Positions 17,402 to 26,361 of a stretch of DNA of 36,131 nt are shown here, in pieces. The stretch's first letter is position 1. The number at the start of each line of letters is the position of its first letter. This DNA comes from Pararhizobium mangrovi (GTDB lineage: Bacteria; Pseudomonadota; Alphaproteobacteria; Rhizobiales; Rhizobiaceae), in contig NZ_VHLH01000038.1 in NCBI RefSeq assembly GCF_006516965.1, positions 1 through 36,131 of the forward strand. Direction: 5' to 3'. Both the position numbers and the translations under genes were made by a program. The notes under the pieces were generated by a model that made no database searches, was not told the DNA's origin, and was given only the letters and a program-made list of their open reading frames with translations.

Positions 17402-18700
17402 TCAGTCCGCAAGGTCCGAGAACTCGAAGGTCAGGCTCTTCATCACCTGTTCGTAGTTCCACAGGAGCGTCGACTGCTTGCTGGCGCCGATCAGCACGTA
17501 GCACAGCGCGTAGCTGTAGCTGTCCTGCTCCGGCAGGTCGGATAGCCGCATGCCGACATGGACCTGCGGGCGGATGATCGTGTCGGGCACCTTGCGCAGC
17601 GCGTCGGCCGTCTCTTCCTCGCTCGGCACTTGCGTGATCGTCGCGTCGATAAAGAAGACGCGGTAGAAGAAGTGGCCGGCCACCTTGTACTTGCCCTCGC
17701 CCCACGGCATGTCGGGCTCGTTGCCGAGCGCGACGTCGACCATGATCTGCTGGTGGCTGACGCCGTCGACCTTTTCAAAGAGGTCGCAATGGGCCTGCGC
17801 GATGCGGGTGTTGACCTCGAGCAGCCAGATCTGGTCCTGCACCTCGTCCCAGAAGAACTCGATGTTGAAGCCCGACTGGTCGAAGCCGACATGCTCCATG
17901 ACCTTGACGGCGAGCTCGCGCATCTTGGCCTGGACCTTGTCCGGCAATTTCGACGGGTACATGTAGTAGAAGAAGCTGAGCACCTGCGGGTAGCGCACGG
18001 AATCAACGATCGCGTACGGGACGACCTTGCCGTCCTTCACGTAGCCCTCGAGCGTGCACTGGCGCCCGCCGATCACCTGTTCGGCGAGGCAGTACTGGCC
18101 GTCGATCGCCCGGATGTCGGCGGGAAGGTTCGCTTGGTCGAGCAGGAAGTTGAAGGGTTCGGAGATCGTGCCGATGTCCTCGCGCAGGCGGCGTGTGGCG
18201 TAGTCGAAATCTTCCGGACTGTCGATGCGGAAGCCGAGCCTGGAGCCCGACGACTTGATCGGCTTGACGAAGAAAGGAAACGTCAGCCCGGCCTCGCCGA
18301 TCTTCGACAGCGCTCCCTCGTCGAACGGGTCGAAGGCGGCGAAGGCCGGCACGTTTTCGGGAATGACCTCGTGCTGCAGCACGCGGCTCCAGTATTTGTG
18401 CTCGCACTTCAGGAGCGCTTCGAGCGAGGTATGCCGCACGCCGAACTTCTCGCCGAGGATCGGCAGCATGGTCGAGACGGGGAAGTCCATATAGCCGACG
18501 ATGGCGTCGATCGAGCCGTCGAAGGCGGAAAGCTTTTCTTCGGCCTCGGCAAGCATCGCCGGAACGTCGAAAACCTCCGTATCGTAGAGCGCGGCGGGGT
18601 CGATCAGCCCGTGAAAGGCGATGTCGTCCGCGCCGCGCAGGCGCTTGAGCTTTTCCAGGTTGTAGTCGTTCAGGCCGATAACAAAGATGTTCTTCGTCAC
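17402..18700 (-). CDS. ATP-grasp ligase of unknown substrate, cyanophycin-associated
   Basis: A 432-residue cytoplasmic protein. The N-terminal region (about 1-110; KNIFVIGLNDYNLEKLKRL) looks like a Rossmann-type pre-ATP-grasp domain. The ATP-grasp part (about 115-330) has FPFFVKPIKSSGSRLG as the phosphate-binding lysine strand and loop. QSGFNIEFFWDE and IWLLEVNTRIAQ supply the acidic and Asn metal ligands. A C-terminal domain of about 100 residues follows and ends LTFEFSDLAD. Such enzymes join a carboxylate, through an acyl-phosphate, to an amine or thiol. The start is GTG 18700 with GGGAG seven bases upstream; the longer reading adds 31 Arg-rich residues. It lies between cphA and iaaA, so a role in Asp/Arg peptide metabolism is inferred. 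I cannot name the substrate. Confidence 0.88.
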   Translation of the reverse strand: MTKNIFVIGLNDYNLEKLKRLRGADDIAFHGLIDPAALYDTEVFDVPAMLAEAEEKLSAFDGSIDAIVGYMDFPVSTMLPILGEKFGVRHTSLEALLKCEHKYWSRVLQHEVIPENVPAFAAFDPFDEGALSKIGEAGLTFPFFVKPIKSSGSRLGFRIDSPEDFDYATRRLREDIGTISEPFNFLLDQANLPADIRAIDGQYCLAEQVIGGRQCTLEGYVKDGKVVPYAIVDSVRYPQVLSFFYYMYPSKLPDKVQAKMRELAVKVMEHVGFDQSGFNIEFFWDEVQDQIWLLEVNTRIAQAHCDLFEKVDGVSHQQIMVDVALGNEPDMPWGEGKYKVAGHFFYRVFFIDATITQVPSEEETADALRKVPDTIIRPQVHVGMRLSDLPEQDSYSYALCYVLIGASKQSTLLWNYEQVMKSLTFEFSDLAD

Positions 18701-18843
18701 GCTTCGCTCCCTGGTGTTTCGGCCGGCTCGCGGATCGCGAAAGGCTCGGCGCGTTCTGATGGACAATGCGCGCTGCCGCTTCGCGCGCGACATCGTGACC
18801 GCTTAACGAGCAAGGCGCGTTCGGGTTGCGTGCGTTGCGAACT

Positions 18844-19767
18844 CTATCGGTAGATCGCCGTGACCGGATCTTCACCGGCGCGAACATGGCCGCGATACAT
18901 GCCCTCGCAGTTGAACGGCAGGGCGATGGCGCCCTTCGCATCGACGGCGATGACGCCGCCCGAACCCTCGCGCGGGCCGAGAACGGTGTTGACGACGTGG
19001 TCGGCCGCCTGTTCCAGGCTTTCGCCGAGATAGCGCATGCGCGCGGCGATGTCGGCGGCGGCGGTGTAGCGGATGAAGACCTCGCCGGTTCCGGTGCCCG
19101 ATACCGCGCAGGTTTCGTTGTCGGCATAGGTGCCCGCACCGATCACCGGCGTGTCGCCGATGCGCCCGGACGCCTTCGCCGTAAAGCCGCCGGTCGACGT
19201 CGCGGCGGCGAGATTGCCGTCGACGTCGAGCGCCACGGCACCGACGGTACCGTGGCGCTGCGAGGGATCGGAACTCGTCTCGCCACGCCGCTTGAGCGCC
19301 AGCGCGTTTTCCAGCGCTTCGCGACGGGTCTCCGTGAAGAAATAGTCGGCTTCTTCCAGCGCGAGCCCGTGTTCGCGGGCGAGCTTCATTGCGCCTTCGC
19401 CCGTCATCATCACCTGCTCGCCCTTTTCCATGACGGCGCGGGCAAGTCGGATCGGGTTGCGCGGCCCGAAAATCGAGGCGACGCAGCCCGCGCGACGGTC
19501 GCGCCCTTCCATGATCGCGGCGTCCATTTCCTGCGTGCCGGCATCGGTGAAGACGGCGCCGCGTCCGGCATTGAAGAGCGGCTCGTCCTCGAGCGCGCAG
19601 ACGGCGGCGGTCACCGCGTCGAGCGCGCTGCCGTTCGCCTTGAGGACGGCTTCGCCCGTGGCGACGACGTGGGCCAGGGCCGCGTGGTAGGCCGCTTCGC
19701 GCTCGGGCGTCATGTCGCCCCTCAGAAGCGTTCCGGCTCCACCGTGAACCGCCAGCGTATAGGTCAT
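18844..19767 (-). CDS. iaaA: Isoaspartyl peptidase / L-asparaginase (Ntn-hydrolase)
   Basis: A plant-type asparaginase that hydrolyses beta-aspartyl dipeptides and asparagine. The 307-residue precursor self-cleaves before T174 in RHGTVGAVALD, giving alpha and beta subunits, with T174 as the new N-terminal nucleophile. The N-terminal TLAVHGGAGTL, the NAGRGAVFT loop and SGTGTGEVFIR are family marks. Enzymes of this type can split the beta-Asp-Arg dipeptide released by cyanophycinase, and the location beside cphB/cphA makes that the likely role. An AAGGAG site stands six bases before the ATG. The ATP-grasp gene follows on the same strand after 143 bases, so the two probably share a transcript. 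Confidence 0.95.
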   Translation of the reverse strand: MTYTLAVHGGAGTLLRGDMTPEREAAYHAALAHVVATGEAVLKANGSALDAVTAAVCALEDEPLFNAGRGAVFTDAGTQEMDAAIMEGRDRRAGCVASIFGPRNPIRLARAVMEKGEQVMMTGEGAMKLAREHGLALEEADYFFTETRREALENALALKRRGETSSDPSQRHGTVGAVALDVDGNLAAATSTGGFTAKASGRIGDTPVIGAGTYADNETCAVSGTGTGEVFIRYTAAADIAARMRYLGESLEQAADHVVNTVLGPREGSGGVIAVDAKGAIALPFNCEGMYRGHVRAGEDPVTAIYR

Positions 19768-19834
19768 GTCCTGCTCCTTCTCGGCCCCTCTTTCAGGGCT
19801 TTCACATCGCTGCGTTCATCGGTAGCGACTTCGC

Positions 19835-19861
19835 CGCCGTCGCGAAAGCGAAACGACGGCG
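19835..19861 (-). terminator. Hairpin downstream of L-fuconate dehydratase
   Basis: CGCCGTCG at 19835-19842 and CGACGGCG at 19854-19861 form a perfect eight-base stem with an 11-base loop. It begins eight bases after the stop codon of the minus-strand fuconate dehydratase gene. No clear U-run follows. It may separate that unit from iaaA, whose start is about 70 bases further on. Confidence 0.4.
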
Positions 19862-19868
19862 AAGCGCG

Positions 19869-21137
19869 TCATCGTGCGTAACGCTCGATCGAGGCTTCAT
19901 GCATCTCGCTCGAATAGCCGGGCTCGCGCGGCGGCATGTAGCGCCCGCCGCGCACCACGCATGGGCTGACGAAATGCTCGTGCAGGTGATCGACATATTC
20001 GATGACGCGTCCCTCCATCGAGCCGGAGATCGCCAGGTAGTCGATCATCGAGAGATGCTGGACGTATTCGCACAGGCCGACGCCGCCCGCATGCGGGCAG
20101 ACCGGCTTGCCGAACTTCGCCGCCATCAGCATTACCGCGAGGTTCTCGTTCAGCCCGCCGAGGCGCGCCGCATCGATCTGCACCACGTCGATCGCCTCGG
20201 CCTGCAGGAACTGCTTGAACATCACCCGGTTCTGGCACATCTCGCCCGTCGCGACCTGGATCGGCGCGACGCCGCGGCGGATTTCGGCATGGCCGAGCAC
20301 GTCGTCCGGCGACGTCGGTTCCTCGATGAACCACGGCCTGAACTCGGCGAGCCGGTTCACCCATTCGATCGCTTCGGGCACCTCCCAGACCTGGTTGGCG
20401 TCGATCATCAGCGTGACGGCGTCGCCAGCTTCCTCGCGCAGGATGCGGCAACGCCTGATGTCGTCCTCGATGTCGCGGCCGACCTTCAGCTTCATGTACG
20501 TCCAGCCGGCGTCGCGCGCCTCGCGGACCAATGTGCGCATCTTGTCCTCGGCATAGCCGAGCCAGCCGGCCGACGTCGTGTAGGACGGATAGCCATCGGC
20601 GAGCAGCGTCTCGCGGCGTTCGTCGCGCCCGTCGCGTGCCTTCGTCAGGATCGAGAGCGCCTCGTCGCGGGTCAGGGCGTTGCCGAGATAGCGGAAGTCG
20701 ATGCAGCGCACGATCTCTTCCGGGCTCATGTCGGCGACGAGCTGCCAGACCGGCTTGCCTTCCGCCTTCGCCCAAAGGTCCCAGCAGGCATTGACGATGG
20801 CCGCCGTCGCCAGATGCATGACGCCTTTGTCCGGCCCGAGCCAGCGGAGCTGCGAATCGTCGGTGACGTGGCGCCAGAACGCGCCCATGTCGGCGGCGAT
20901 CTGCTCGACCGTGTAGCCGACGACGCGCGGCGAGAGCGTGTCGATCGCCGCCACGCAGAGATCGTTGCCACGACCGATCGTGAAGGTGAAACCGTGCCCT
21001 TCGTGCGTCGGATCGTCCGTTTCGAGCACGACATAGGCCGCCGAATAGTCCGGATCCGGGTTCATGGCATCGGACCCGTCCTTGTGTTCGGAGGTCGGGA
21101 AACGGATATCGAAGGTCCTGAATCCGGTGATCTTCAT
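19869..21137 (-). CDS. fucD: L-fuconate dehydratase (enolase superfamily)
   Basis: Removes water from L-fuconate to give 2-keto-3-deoxy-L-fuconate, a step of the non-phosphorylated L-fucose pathway. The 422-residue length and near end-to-end pattern match the FucD/ENOSF1 group of the mandelate-racemase subgroup. The KxK base pair is K216/K218 in MKLKVGRD. The first metal-ligand strand is MIDANQVW (D246), followed by WFIEEPTSPDD and ATGEMCQNR. The His of CPHAGGVGLCEYVQH completes the His-Asp pair. AAAGGA precedes the ATG at 21137. Only 41 bases separate it from the upstream glutamate dehydrogenase gene on the same strand. The other pathway enzymes except a possible dehydrogenase at 13014 are not in the window. 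Confidence 0.92.
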   Translation of the reverse strand: MKITGFRTFDIRFPTSEHKDGSDAMNPDPDYSAAYVVLETDDPTHEGHGFTFTIGRGNDLCVAAIDTLSPRVVGYTVEQIAADMGAFWRHVTDDSQLRWLGPDKGVMHLATAAIVNACWDLWAKAEGKPVWQLVADMSPEEIVRCIDFRYLGNALTRDEALSILTKARDGRDERRETLLADGYPSYTTSAGWLGYAEDKMRTLVREARDAGWTYMKLKVGRDIEDDIRRCRILREEAGDAVTLMIDANQVWEVPEAIEWVNRLAEFRPWFIEEPTSPDDVLGHAEIRRGVAPIQVATGEMCQNRVMFKQFLQAEAIDVVQIDAARLGGLNENLAVMLMAAKFGKPVCPHAGGVGLCEYVQHLSMIDYLAISGSMEGRVIEYVDHLHEHFVSPCVVRGGRYMPPREPGYSSEMHEASIERYAR

Positions 21138-21178
21138 TGGCTCGGCAATCCTTTCTGCGGAACGGGGTCCGTCCGTCT

Positions 21179-24100
21179 TCAAAGCGAATCGGCGCGCGCG
21201 AGGTCGCGCATCAGGCCGGCGGCGACTGTCAGCTTGGCGAGCGTGATCTCGCCGCCTTCGGTCAGGCCGGTCACCTGGCCGCGTGCGCGTTCGATGCGTG
21301 TCTCGTGCGCCTCGATCCAGCTTGCAAGCGGCGCCTTCGCCTTCGCATGGTCCGTCAGCGAAGCCGCGGTGATCGCCCGGCACGCGGCGGCGATCTCGTC
21401 GAGGCTGCGGGCAAGGGCGAGCTTCTCGAACCGGTCCGAGGTGGCGATGCGCCGTGCCGCGTCGGCGATACGCGCGATGCGGAAGGTTTCCGTCACGCGG
21501 AAATAGACCTCCGCCGTCTTCTTCAGGGTCGTGCCCGTGCGCTCGGCGATCTGCATGATTTCGGGGATGAAGCCGACCGCGCGCAACCGCGCCACGGCAT
21601 CGGCGGTCGCTTCCGGTACCCCCGCTTCGGTGAAGGTCGCGCGTCTGGCTTCCATGTCGTCCACCAGAAAGTCCGGCATGAGGCCTTCGAGCTTCGGTTT
21701 CAGGGCGGCGATCGCCTTGCCGAGCGCATCGACGCCGGCCGCGAGATCCCCCCGGTAGGCCGCCGACTTCAGCGCCCAGGAGGTGAGCGAGCGAACGACC
21801 TCCGTCACTTCGGCATACATGGCGTTCTGCACGTCGCCATGCACCTTGGCGTCGAGCGCATCGATCGCGGCGTAGACGGCATGCAGGTCGAGCCCGTCGC
21901 GCACGAGCACGTAGGCACGAACGACGCTTGCAGGCAGCGCGCCGGTCGCTTCGCCCATCTGCGTGACGAAGCCCGGCCGCCCGCGATTGATCGCGTCGTT
22001 TGCGAGCATGGTCGCGACGATCTCGCGGCGAAGGCGATGGTTCTCGATATCCCGACGGTGCGGCCCGCACATCTTCTGCGGAAAGTAATCCATCAGCGTC
22101 GCGGCGAAATAGGCGTCGTCCGGCAGGTCGGAAGCGCACAGCTCGTCGAAGAGCACGATCTTCGCGTAGGAAAGCAGAACGCCGATTTCCGGCCGGGTCA
22201 GCGGCTGGTCGGCGGCGTAGCGTTCGCTCATCGCCGTATCGTCCGGCAGCAGTTCGAGGGCGCGGTCGAGCCGGTTGTCCCGTTCCAGATGCGCCATCAG
22301 CCCGGAAAGCTCGTCGCCGTTTTCCGTGCCGAGCCGTGCGGTGAGCGAGATGGCCAGCGTCTGCTGGTAGTTGTTGGCGAGCACGAGATCGGCGACTTCG
22401 TGCGTCATCGTCTTGAGCAGGCGGTTGCGCTTTTCCCGGTCGAGGCGCCCTTCGCGCATGGCGGCCGCGAGCGCGATCTTGATGTTCACCTCGACGTCGG
22501 ACGTGTTCACCCCGGCCGAATTGTCGATGGCGTCGGAATTGATGCGGCCACCGGCGAGCGCGTAGTCGATGCGTCCGCGCTGGGTGACGCCGAGATTGGC
22601 GCCCTCGCCGACGACCTTGGCGCCGACCTCGCGTGCGGAAATGCGGATCGCGTCGTTGGTCCGGTCGCCGACCTCGGCGTTCGACTGCTGGTCGCCCTTC
22701 ACATAGGTGCCGATCCCGCCGAACCACAGGAGATCGACCGGCGCGCGCAGGATCGCGGACATGATCTCGGGCGGCGTGGCGGTCGTCCCGTCGAGCCCGA
22801 TCGCCGCGGCCGCTTCGCTCGAAAGCTCGATCGACTTCTGGCTGCGCGAGACGATGGTTCCGCCCTTCGAAAGCTTGCGCTTGTCGTAGTCCTGCCAGCT
22901 CGAGCGGCCGAGTTCGAAGACGCGCTTGCGCTCTTCGAAGCTCGTCGCGGGGTTCGGATCGGGATCGATGAAGATGTCGCGGTGGTCGAAGGCGGCGACG
23001 AGGCGGATCTGTTGGGAAAGCAGCATGCCGTTGCCGAAGACGTCGCCCGACATGTCGCCGACGCCGGCGACGGTGAACGGCGTCGTCTGGATGTCGACGT
23101 CCATCTCGCGGAAATGGCGCTTCACTGCTTCCCAGGCGCCGCGCGCGGTGATCGCCATTGCCTTGTGGTCGTAGCCGGCCGAGCCGCCGGAGGCGAAGGC
23201 GTCGTCGAGCCAGAAATCGTGCGCCTGGCTGATCGCGTTCGCCGTGTCGGAAAAGGTCGCCGTTCCCTTGTCGGCGGCGACGACGAAATAGGGATCGTCG
23301 CCCTCGTGGCACACCGTATCGGCGGGCGGGACGATTTCCTGTCCGCTGATCGTGTCGGTGATCGACAGCAGCGTCGTGATGTAGGTTTCGTAGGCGTGCT
23401 TGCCGGCCTGGAAGATCGCATCGCGGTCGCCCGTCGGCAACTGCTTGGGATAGAAGCCGCCTTTCGCGCCGACCGGCACGATAACGGCGTTCTTCACCTG
23501 CTGCGCCTTGACGAGACCGAGCACCTCGGTGCGGTAGTCCTCGGCGCGGTCCGACCAGCGGATGCCGCCACGCGCGATCGGGCCGAAGCGCAGATGCACG
23601 CCCTCCACCTCGGCGCCGTAGACGAAGATCTCGCGATAGGGGCGCGGCTGGGGAAGATCCTCCAGCGCCTGCGGATCGAGCTTGAAGGCGAGCATGGCCG
23701 GGCTTTCACCGTCCGCACCGGTCTGGAAGTAGTTCGTCCTGAGGCTCGCTCGGACGGCATTGACGAAGCGGCGCAGGATCCGGTCGTCGTCGAGGCTTGG
23801 AACCTTGGCGAGCGCGCCATCGATGCGTTCGCCGATCGCCCGGTCGCGGGAGGAACGCTGGCGTTCGCTCAGCGCCGGATCGAAACGGTTCTCGAAGAGC
23901 CGGAAGATGTCGGCCGCAGCCTGCGGATACCGGTCGAGGGCACCGGCCATGTAGCTCTGGGAATAGGTGATGCCGCACTGGCGCAAATAACGGGCATAGG
24001 CGCGCAGCACGCTCGCCTTCCTCGCGTCGAGACCGGCGTCGACGATCAGCCGATTGAAGGCGTCGTTGTCGAAACGACCCGCCCATATGGCGAGAAAGGC

Positions 24101-25948
24101 CTCTTCGAGGGCCGTTTCGCTGGCACCGAGGTCGACCGGCTCGCCGTCCATCGTGCGAAGCTGCATGTCGTGGAGGACGACGGCGCGGCCTTCGCCGTCG
24201 TCTTCGACCGTCATGTCGAAGGTGCGCTCGTTGACGACGTCGAAGCCCAGATTTTCGAGAAGCGGCACGCGACGTGAAAGCGCCAGCGCCTCGCCGGTGT
24301 GGAAGATCTTCAGCGAAAGCCCGTCCTCGACGTCGTTCCTGCGCCGATGGAAGGCGAGGTGGATCGGCTGCCCGTCCGTCGCCGCCGATATCAGCGGCAG
24401 GTCGGCGACGGCTTCTTCCGGGGTGAACACCTCGCGATACGCATCGTCGACGACGAGGCGTGCGCTGCCCGTGGGCCGGAGGGATTCGAACCGGTCGTCC
24501 CAGCCGGTGACGATCGTGCGGACCTCGCGTTCGAGATGAGCCTGCGAAACATCGGGCGTCGCGCCGTCGTGCCGTCCGATGATGAAGTGGACGCGCGCGA
24601 CCGCACCCTCGGGAAAGGCCGGATAGAACGCGGAGACATGCCCGCCGTAAGCCGTCGCGAGGCAGGTGCCGATCCGCCCGCGAACGTCGGAATCGTAGCG
24701 TTCGCGCGGCACGAAGACGAGCACGGAGACGAAACGGTCGAAATGGTCGATGCGCGGCAGGACGCGCACGCGCGGGCGCTCGCCGAGCTCGTTGATCTGC
24801 TCGCAGAAGGCGGCGAGTAGATCGGTGTCGATCTGGAAGAGTTCGTCGCGCGGGTAGGCGGCGAGCGTATTGGCGAGCACCTTGCCCGAATGGGCGTGCG
24901 GATCGAAGTGGAAGCGTTCGATCACCGCCTTCGCCTTGGTGCGCAGCAGCGGGATCTCGTCGAGGGGGCGCGTATAGGCCGTCGAGGTGAAGAGGCCGAC
25001 GACGCGCAGTTCGCCCGAAAGGGTGCCGTCGCCATCGAAACGCTTGATGCCGACGTAGTCCATGTAGGCGCGGCGGTGTACGACCGAGCGCGCGTTCGCC
25101 TTGGTGACGATGAGCAGGCCCGAGCCCTCGAGGAAGGCGAGGATCTCCGGCGTCGTCGTCACGCTGTCGGCGCCGCGGCGCAGCACGCGTATGTCCGGAT
25201 CGGCGAGAATGCCGAGGCCGCTGTCCGATTCCCGCTCGACATGCGCGCCGTCCGGATCCGTCACGTAGGTGTAGGCGCGCATGCCGAGGAAGATGAAGTT
25301 GTCGTCGCGCAACCAGTCGAGGAAGGCGATGGCCTCGCCGCGTTCGCTGCCATCCTCGGACGCGTGGTCGGCAAGGCCTGTTCGCGTCTCGTCCAGCTTT
25401 TCGAGCATGGCGGCCCAGTCGTCGACGGCGGCATGCACCTGATCGAGCACGCCGGTGAGGCGCTCGACGAGGCGTTCCGCCGCCGTCTCGCCGATCTCCG
25501 GCAGATGGATCTGGATATGGCTGATATGCTTGCGCCGGTCCCCGGCCTCCGCGCGAAGGGGCGTACCATCCGCGTCGCGCGTGAGGATCGGGTGGATGGC
25601 GAGCGGAATGTCGCGATGGCCCGTCGTCACCTCGGCCATGATCGAATCGAAGAGGAACGGCATGTCGCGCCCGGTGACGCTGACGATGGAGACGGGCTCG
25701 CCGCCGATCGCGAGCCCATCGCGTGAACGCACCGTGATGCGGCTCTCCCCGCCGTCGAAGGCGTCGATCTCCTCGCGCGCATGGCGGGCGACGACGGCCA
25801 GTTCCTCCGGGTCGTAGCGATCGAGGTCGTCGTTGCTCGCCCGTTCGAGGATGACGTGCGGGTCTGCGAAGGACCCGCCTTCCTTCTCGAGGATTTCGGC
25901 CGTCTTCGCGATCGTGCGTGCGCGGCGCGGATTTTGCCGGACCACCAT
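21179..25948 (-). CDS. gdhB: NAD-specific glutamate dehydrogenase, large (about 180 kDa) type
   Basis: Oxidises glutamate to 2-oxoglutarate and ammonium with NAD, mainly in amino-acid catabolism. The 1589-residue length fits the L-GDH180 class. The first 700 residues form N-terminal ACT-like regulatory modules, with ISVTGRDMPFLFDSIMAEV-type sequence near 80. The catalytic core (about 745-1240) carries GGIRWSDRAEDYRTEVL, VKNAVIVPVGAKGGFYPK with its catalytic lysine, GVGDMSGDVFGNGMLLS, and GGRINSDAIDNSAGVN in the nucleotide-binding part. A helical C-terminal domain follows. The ATG at 25948 has GGAGG seven bases upstream and was preferred over a codon 30 bases earlier. The gene symbol is by convention only. 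Allosteric control by amino acids is known for this class. Confidence 0.95.
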   Translation of the reverse strand: MVVRQNPRRARTIAKTAEILEKEGGSFADPHVILERASNDDLDRYDPEELAVVARHAREEIDAFDGGESRITVRSRDGLAIGGEPVSIVSVTGRDMPFLFDSIMAEVTTGHRDIPLAIHPILTRDADGTPLRAEAGDRRKHISHIQIHLPEIGETAAERLVERLTGVLDQVHAAVDDWAAMLEKLDETRTGLADHASEDGSERGEAIAFLDWLRDDNFIFLGMRAYTYVTDPDGAHVERESDSGLGILADPDIRVLRRGADSVTTTPEILAFLEGSGLLIVTKANARSVVHRRAYMDYVGIKRFDGDGTLSGELRVVGLFTSTAYTRPLDEIPLLRTKAKAVIERFHFDPHAHSGKVLANTLAAYPRDELFQIDTDLLAAFCEQINELGERPRVRVLPRIDHFDRFVSVLVFVPRERYDSDVRGRIGTCLATAYGGHVSAFYPAFPEGAVARVHFIIGRHDGATPDVSQAHLEREVRTIVTGWDDRFESLRPTGSARLVVDDAYREVFTPEEAVADLPLISAATDGQPIHLAFHRRRNDVEDGLSLKIFHTGEALALSRRVPLLENLGFDVVNERTFDMTVEDDGEGRAVVLHDMQLRTMDGEPVDLGASETALEEAFLAIWAGRFDNDAFNRLIVDAGLDARKASVLRAYARYLRQCGITYSQSYMAGALDRYPQAAADIFRLFENRFDPALSERQRSSRDRAIGERIDGALAKVPSLDDDRILRRFVNAVRASLRTNYFQTGADGESPAMLAFKLDPQALEDLPQPRPYREIFVYGAEVEGVHLRFGPIARGGIRWSDRAEDYRTEVLGLVKAQQVKNAVIVPVGAKGGFYPKQLPTGDRDAIFQAGKHAYETYITTLLSITDTISGQEIVPPADTVCHEGDDPYFVVAADKGTATFSDTANAISQAHDFWLDDAFASGGSAGYDHKAMAITARGAWEAVKRHFREMDVDIQTTPFTVAGVGDMSGDVFGNGMLLSQQIRLVAAFDHRDIFIDPDPNPATSFEERKRVFELGRSSWQDYDKRKLSKGGTIVSRSQKSIELSSEAAAAIGLDGTTATPPEIMSAILRAPVDLLWFGGIGTYVKGDQQSNAEVGDRTNDAIRISAREVGAKVVGEGANLGVTQRGRIDYALAGGRINSDAIDNSAGVNTSDVEVNIKIALAAAMREGRLDREKRNRLLKTMTHEVADLVLANNYQQTLAISLTARLGTENGDELSGLMAHLERDNRLDRALELLPDDTAMSERYAADQPLTRPEIGVLLSYAKIVLFDELCASDLPDDAYFAATLMDYFPQKMCGPHRRDIENHRLRREIVATMLANDAINRGRPGFVTQMGEATGALPASVVRAYVLVRDGLDLHAVYAAIDALDAKVHGDVQNAMYAEVTEVVRSLTSWALKSAAYRGDLAAGVDALGKAIAALKPKLEGLMPDFLVDDMEARRATFTEAGVPEATADAVARLRAVGFIPEIMQIAERTGTTLKKTAEVYFRVTETFRIARIADAARRIATSDRFEKLALARSLDEIAAACRAITAASLTDHAKAKAPLASWIEAHETRIERARGQVTGLTEGGEITLAKLTVAAGLMRDLARADSL

Positions 25949-26102
25949 GAGCAAGCCTCCCTGGATCGTTTTCCGCAAGCCTATCAGAACGGGACGCCGT
26001 GCGGACCCGTCGGCGAAGAAAATGCTGTGGTCCGCCCCCTCGTTCGCCCTGTCGAAACGCTGACCGACACGCTAGAACGAGAAAAGTGGAACCGGCGGGA
26101 CG

Positions 26103-26348
26103 ATGACGAAGGACGAAGAACGACAGCGGCAGGCACGGCGCGAGCTCGATCGGCTCGGTGCGGAAGGCGGTCTGTTCTCGACCCCGACCCTCAAGGCGCG
26201 CGCTCGCTCGCTGCGGGGCCACTTCAATGCAGAGGACGCCGACCCGTCCGACCGCATCGAAGTATGGGGCACCCGCATCGGGCGTGCGCTGGCGCTCGTC
26301 GCCTTCTTCGGCCTCGCCGTCTGGCTCCTTTTCTTTCTCGCCCGCTGA
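26103..26348 (+). CDS. Small C-tail-anchored membrane protein of unknown function
   Basis: An 81-residue protein. The first 55 residues are highly charged (MTKDEERQRQARRELDRLGAEGG) and contain a FSTPTLKARARSLRGHF segment. The last 20 or so are hydrophobic (IGRALALVAFFGLAVWLLFFLAR), so it should sit with its N-terminus in the cytoplasm and be anchored by the tail. A GGCGGGACG site precedes the ATG. pdxY begins 13 bases after its stop, so the two are probably co-transcribed. The 154-base gap to the divergent glutamate dehydrogenase gene is the likely promoter region. I know no function. Confidence 0.72.
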   Translation: MTKDEERQRQARRELDRLGAEGGLFSTPTLKARARSLRGHFNAEDADPSDRIEVWGTRIGRALALVAFFGLAVWLLFFLAR

Positions 26349-26361
26349 GGATTGCCCGCGA

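Noticed and set aside
14218-17412. Minus-strand open frame of 1064 codons opposite cphB and cphA
   Set aside because: Antisense artefact of high-GC coding sequence; it spans two real genes and their gap.
21137-24277. Plus-strand open frame of 1046 codons opposite glutamate dehydrogenase
   Set aside because: Same cause: the minus-strand frame carries every catalytic segment of the large glutamate dehydrogenase.
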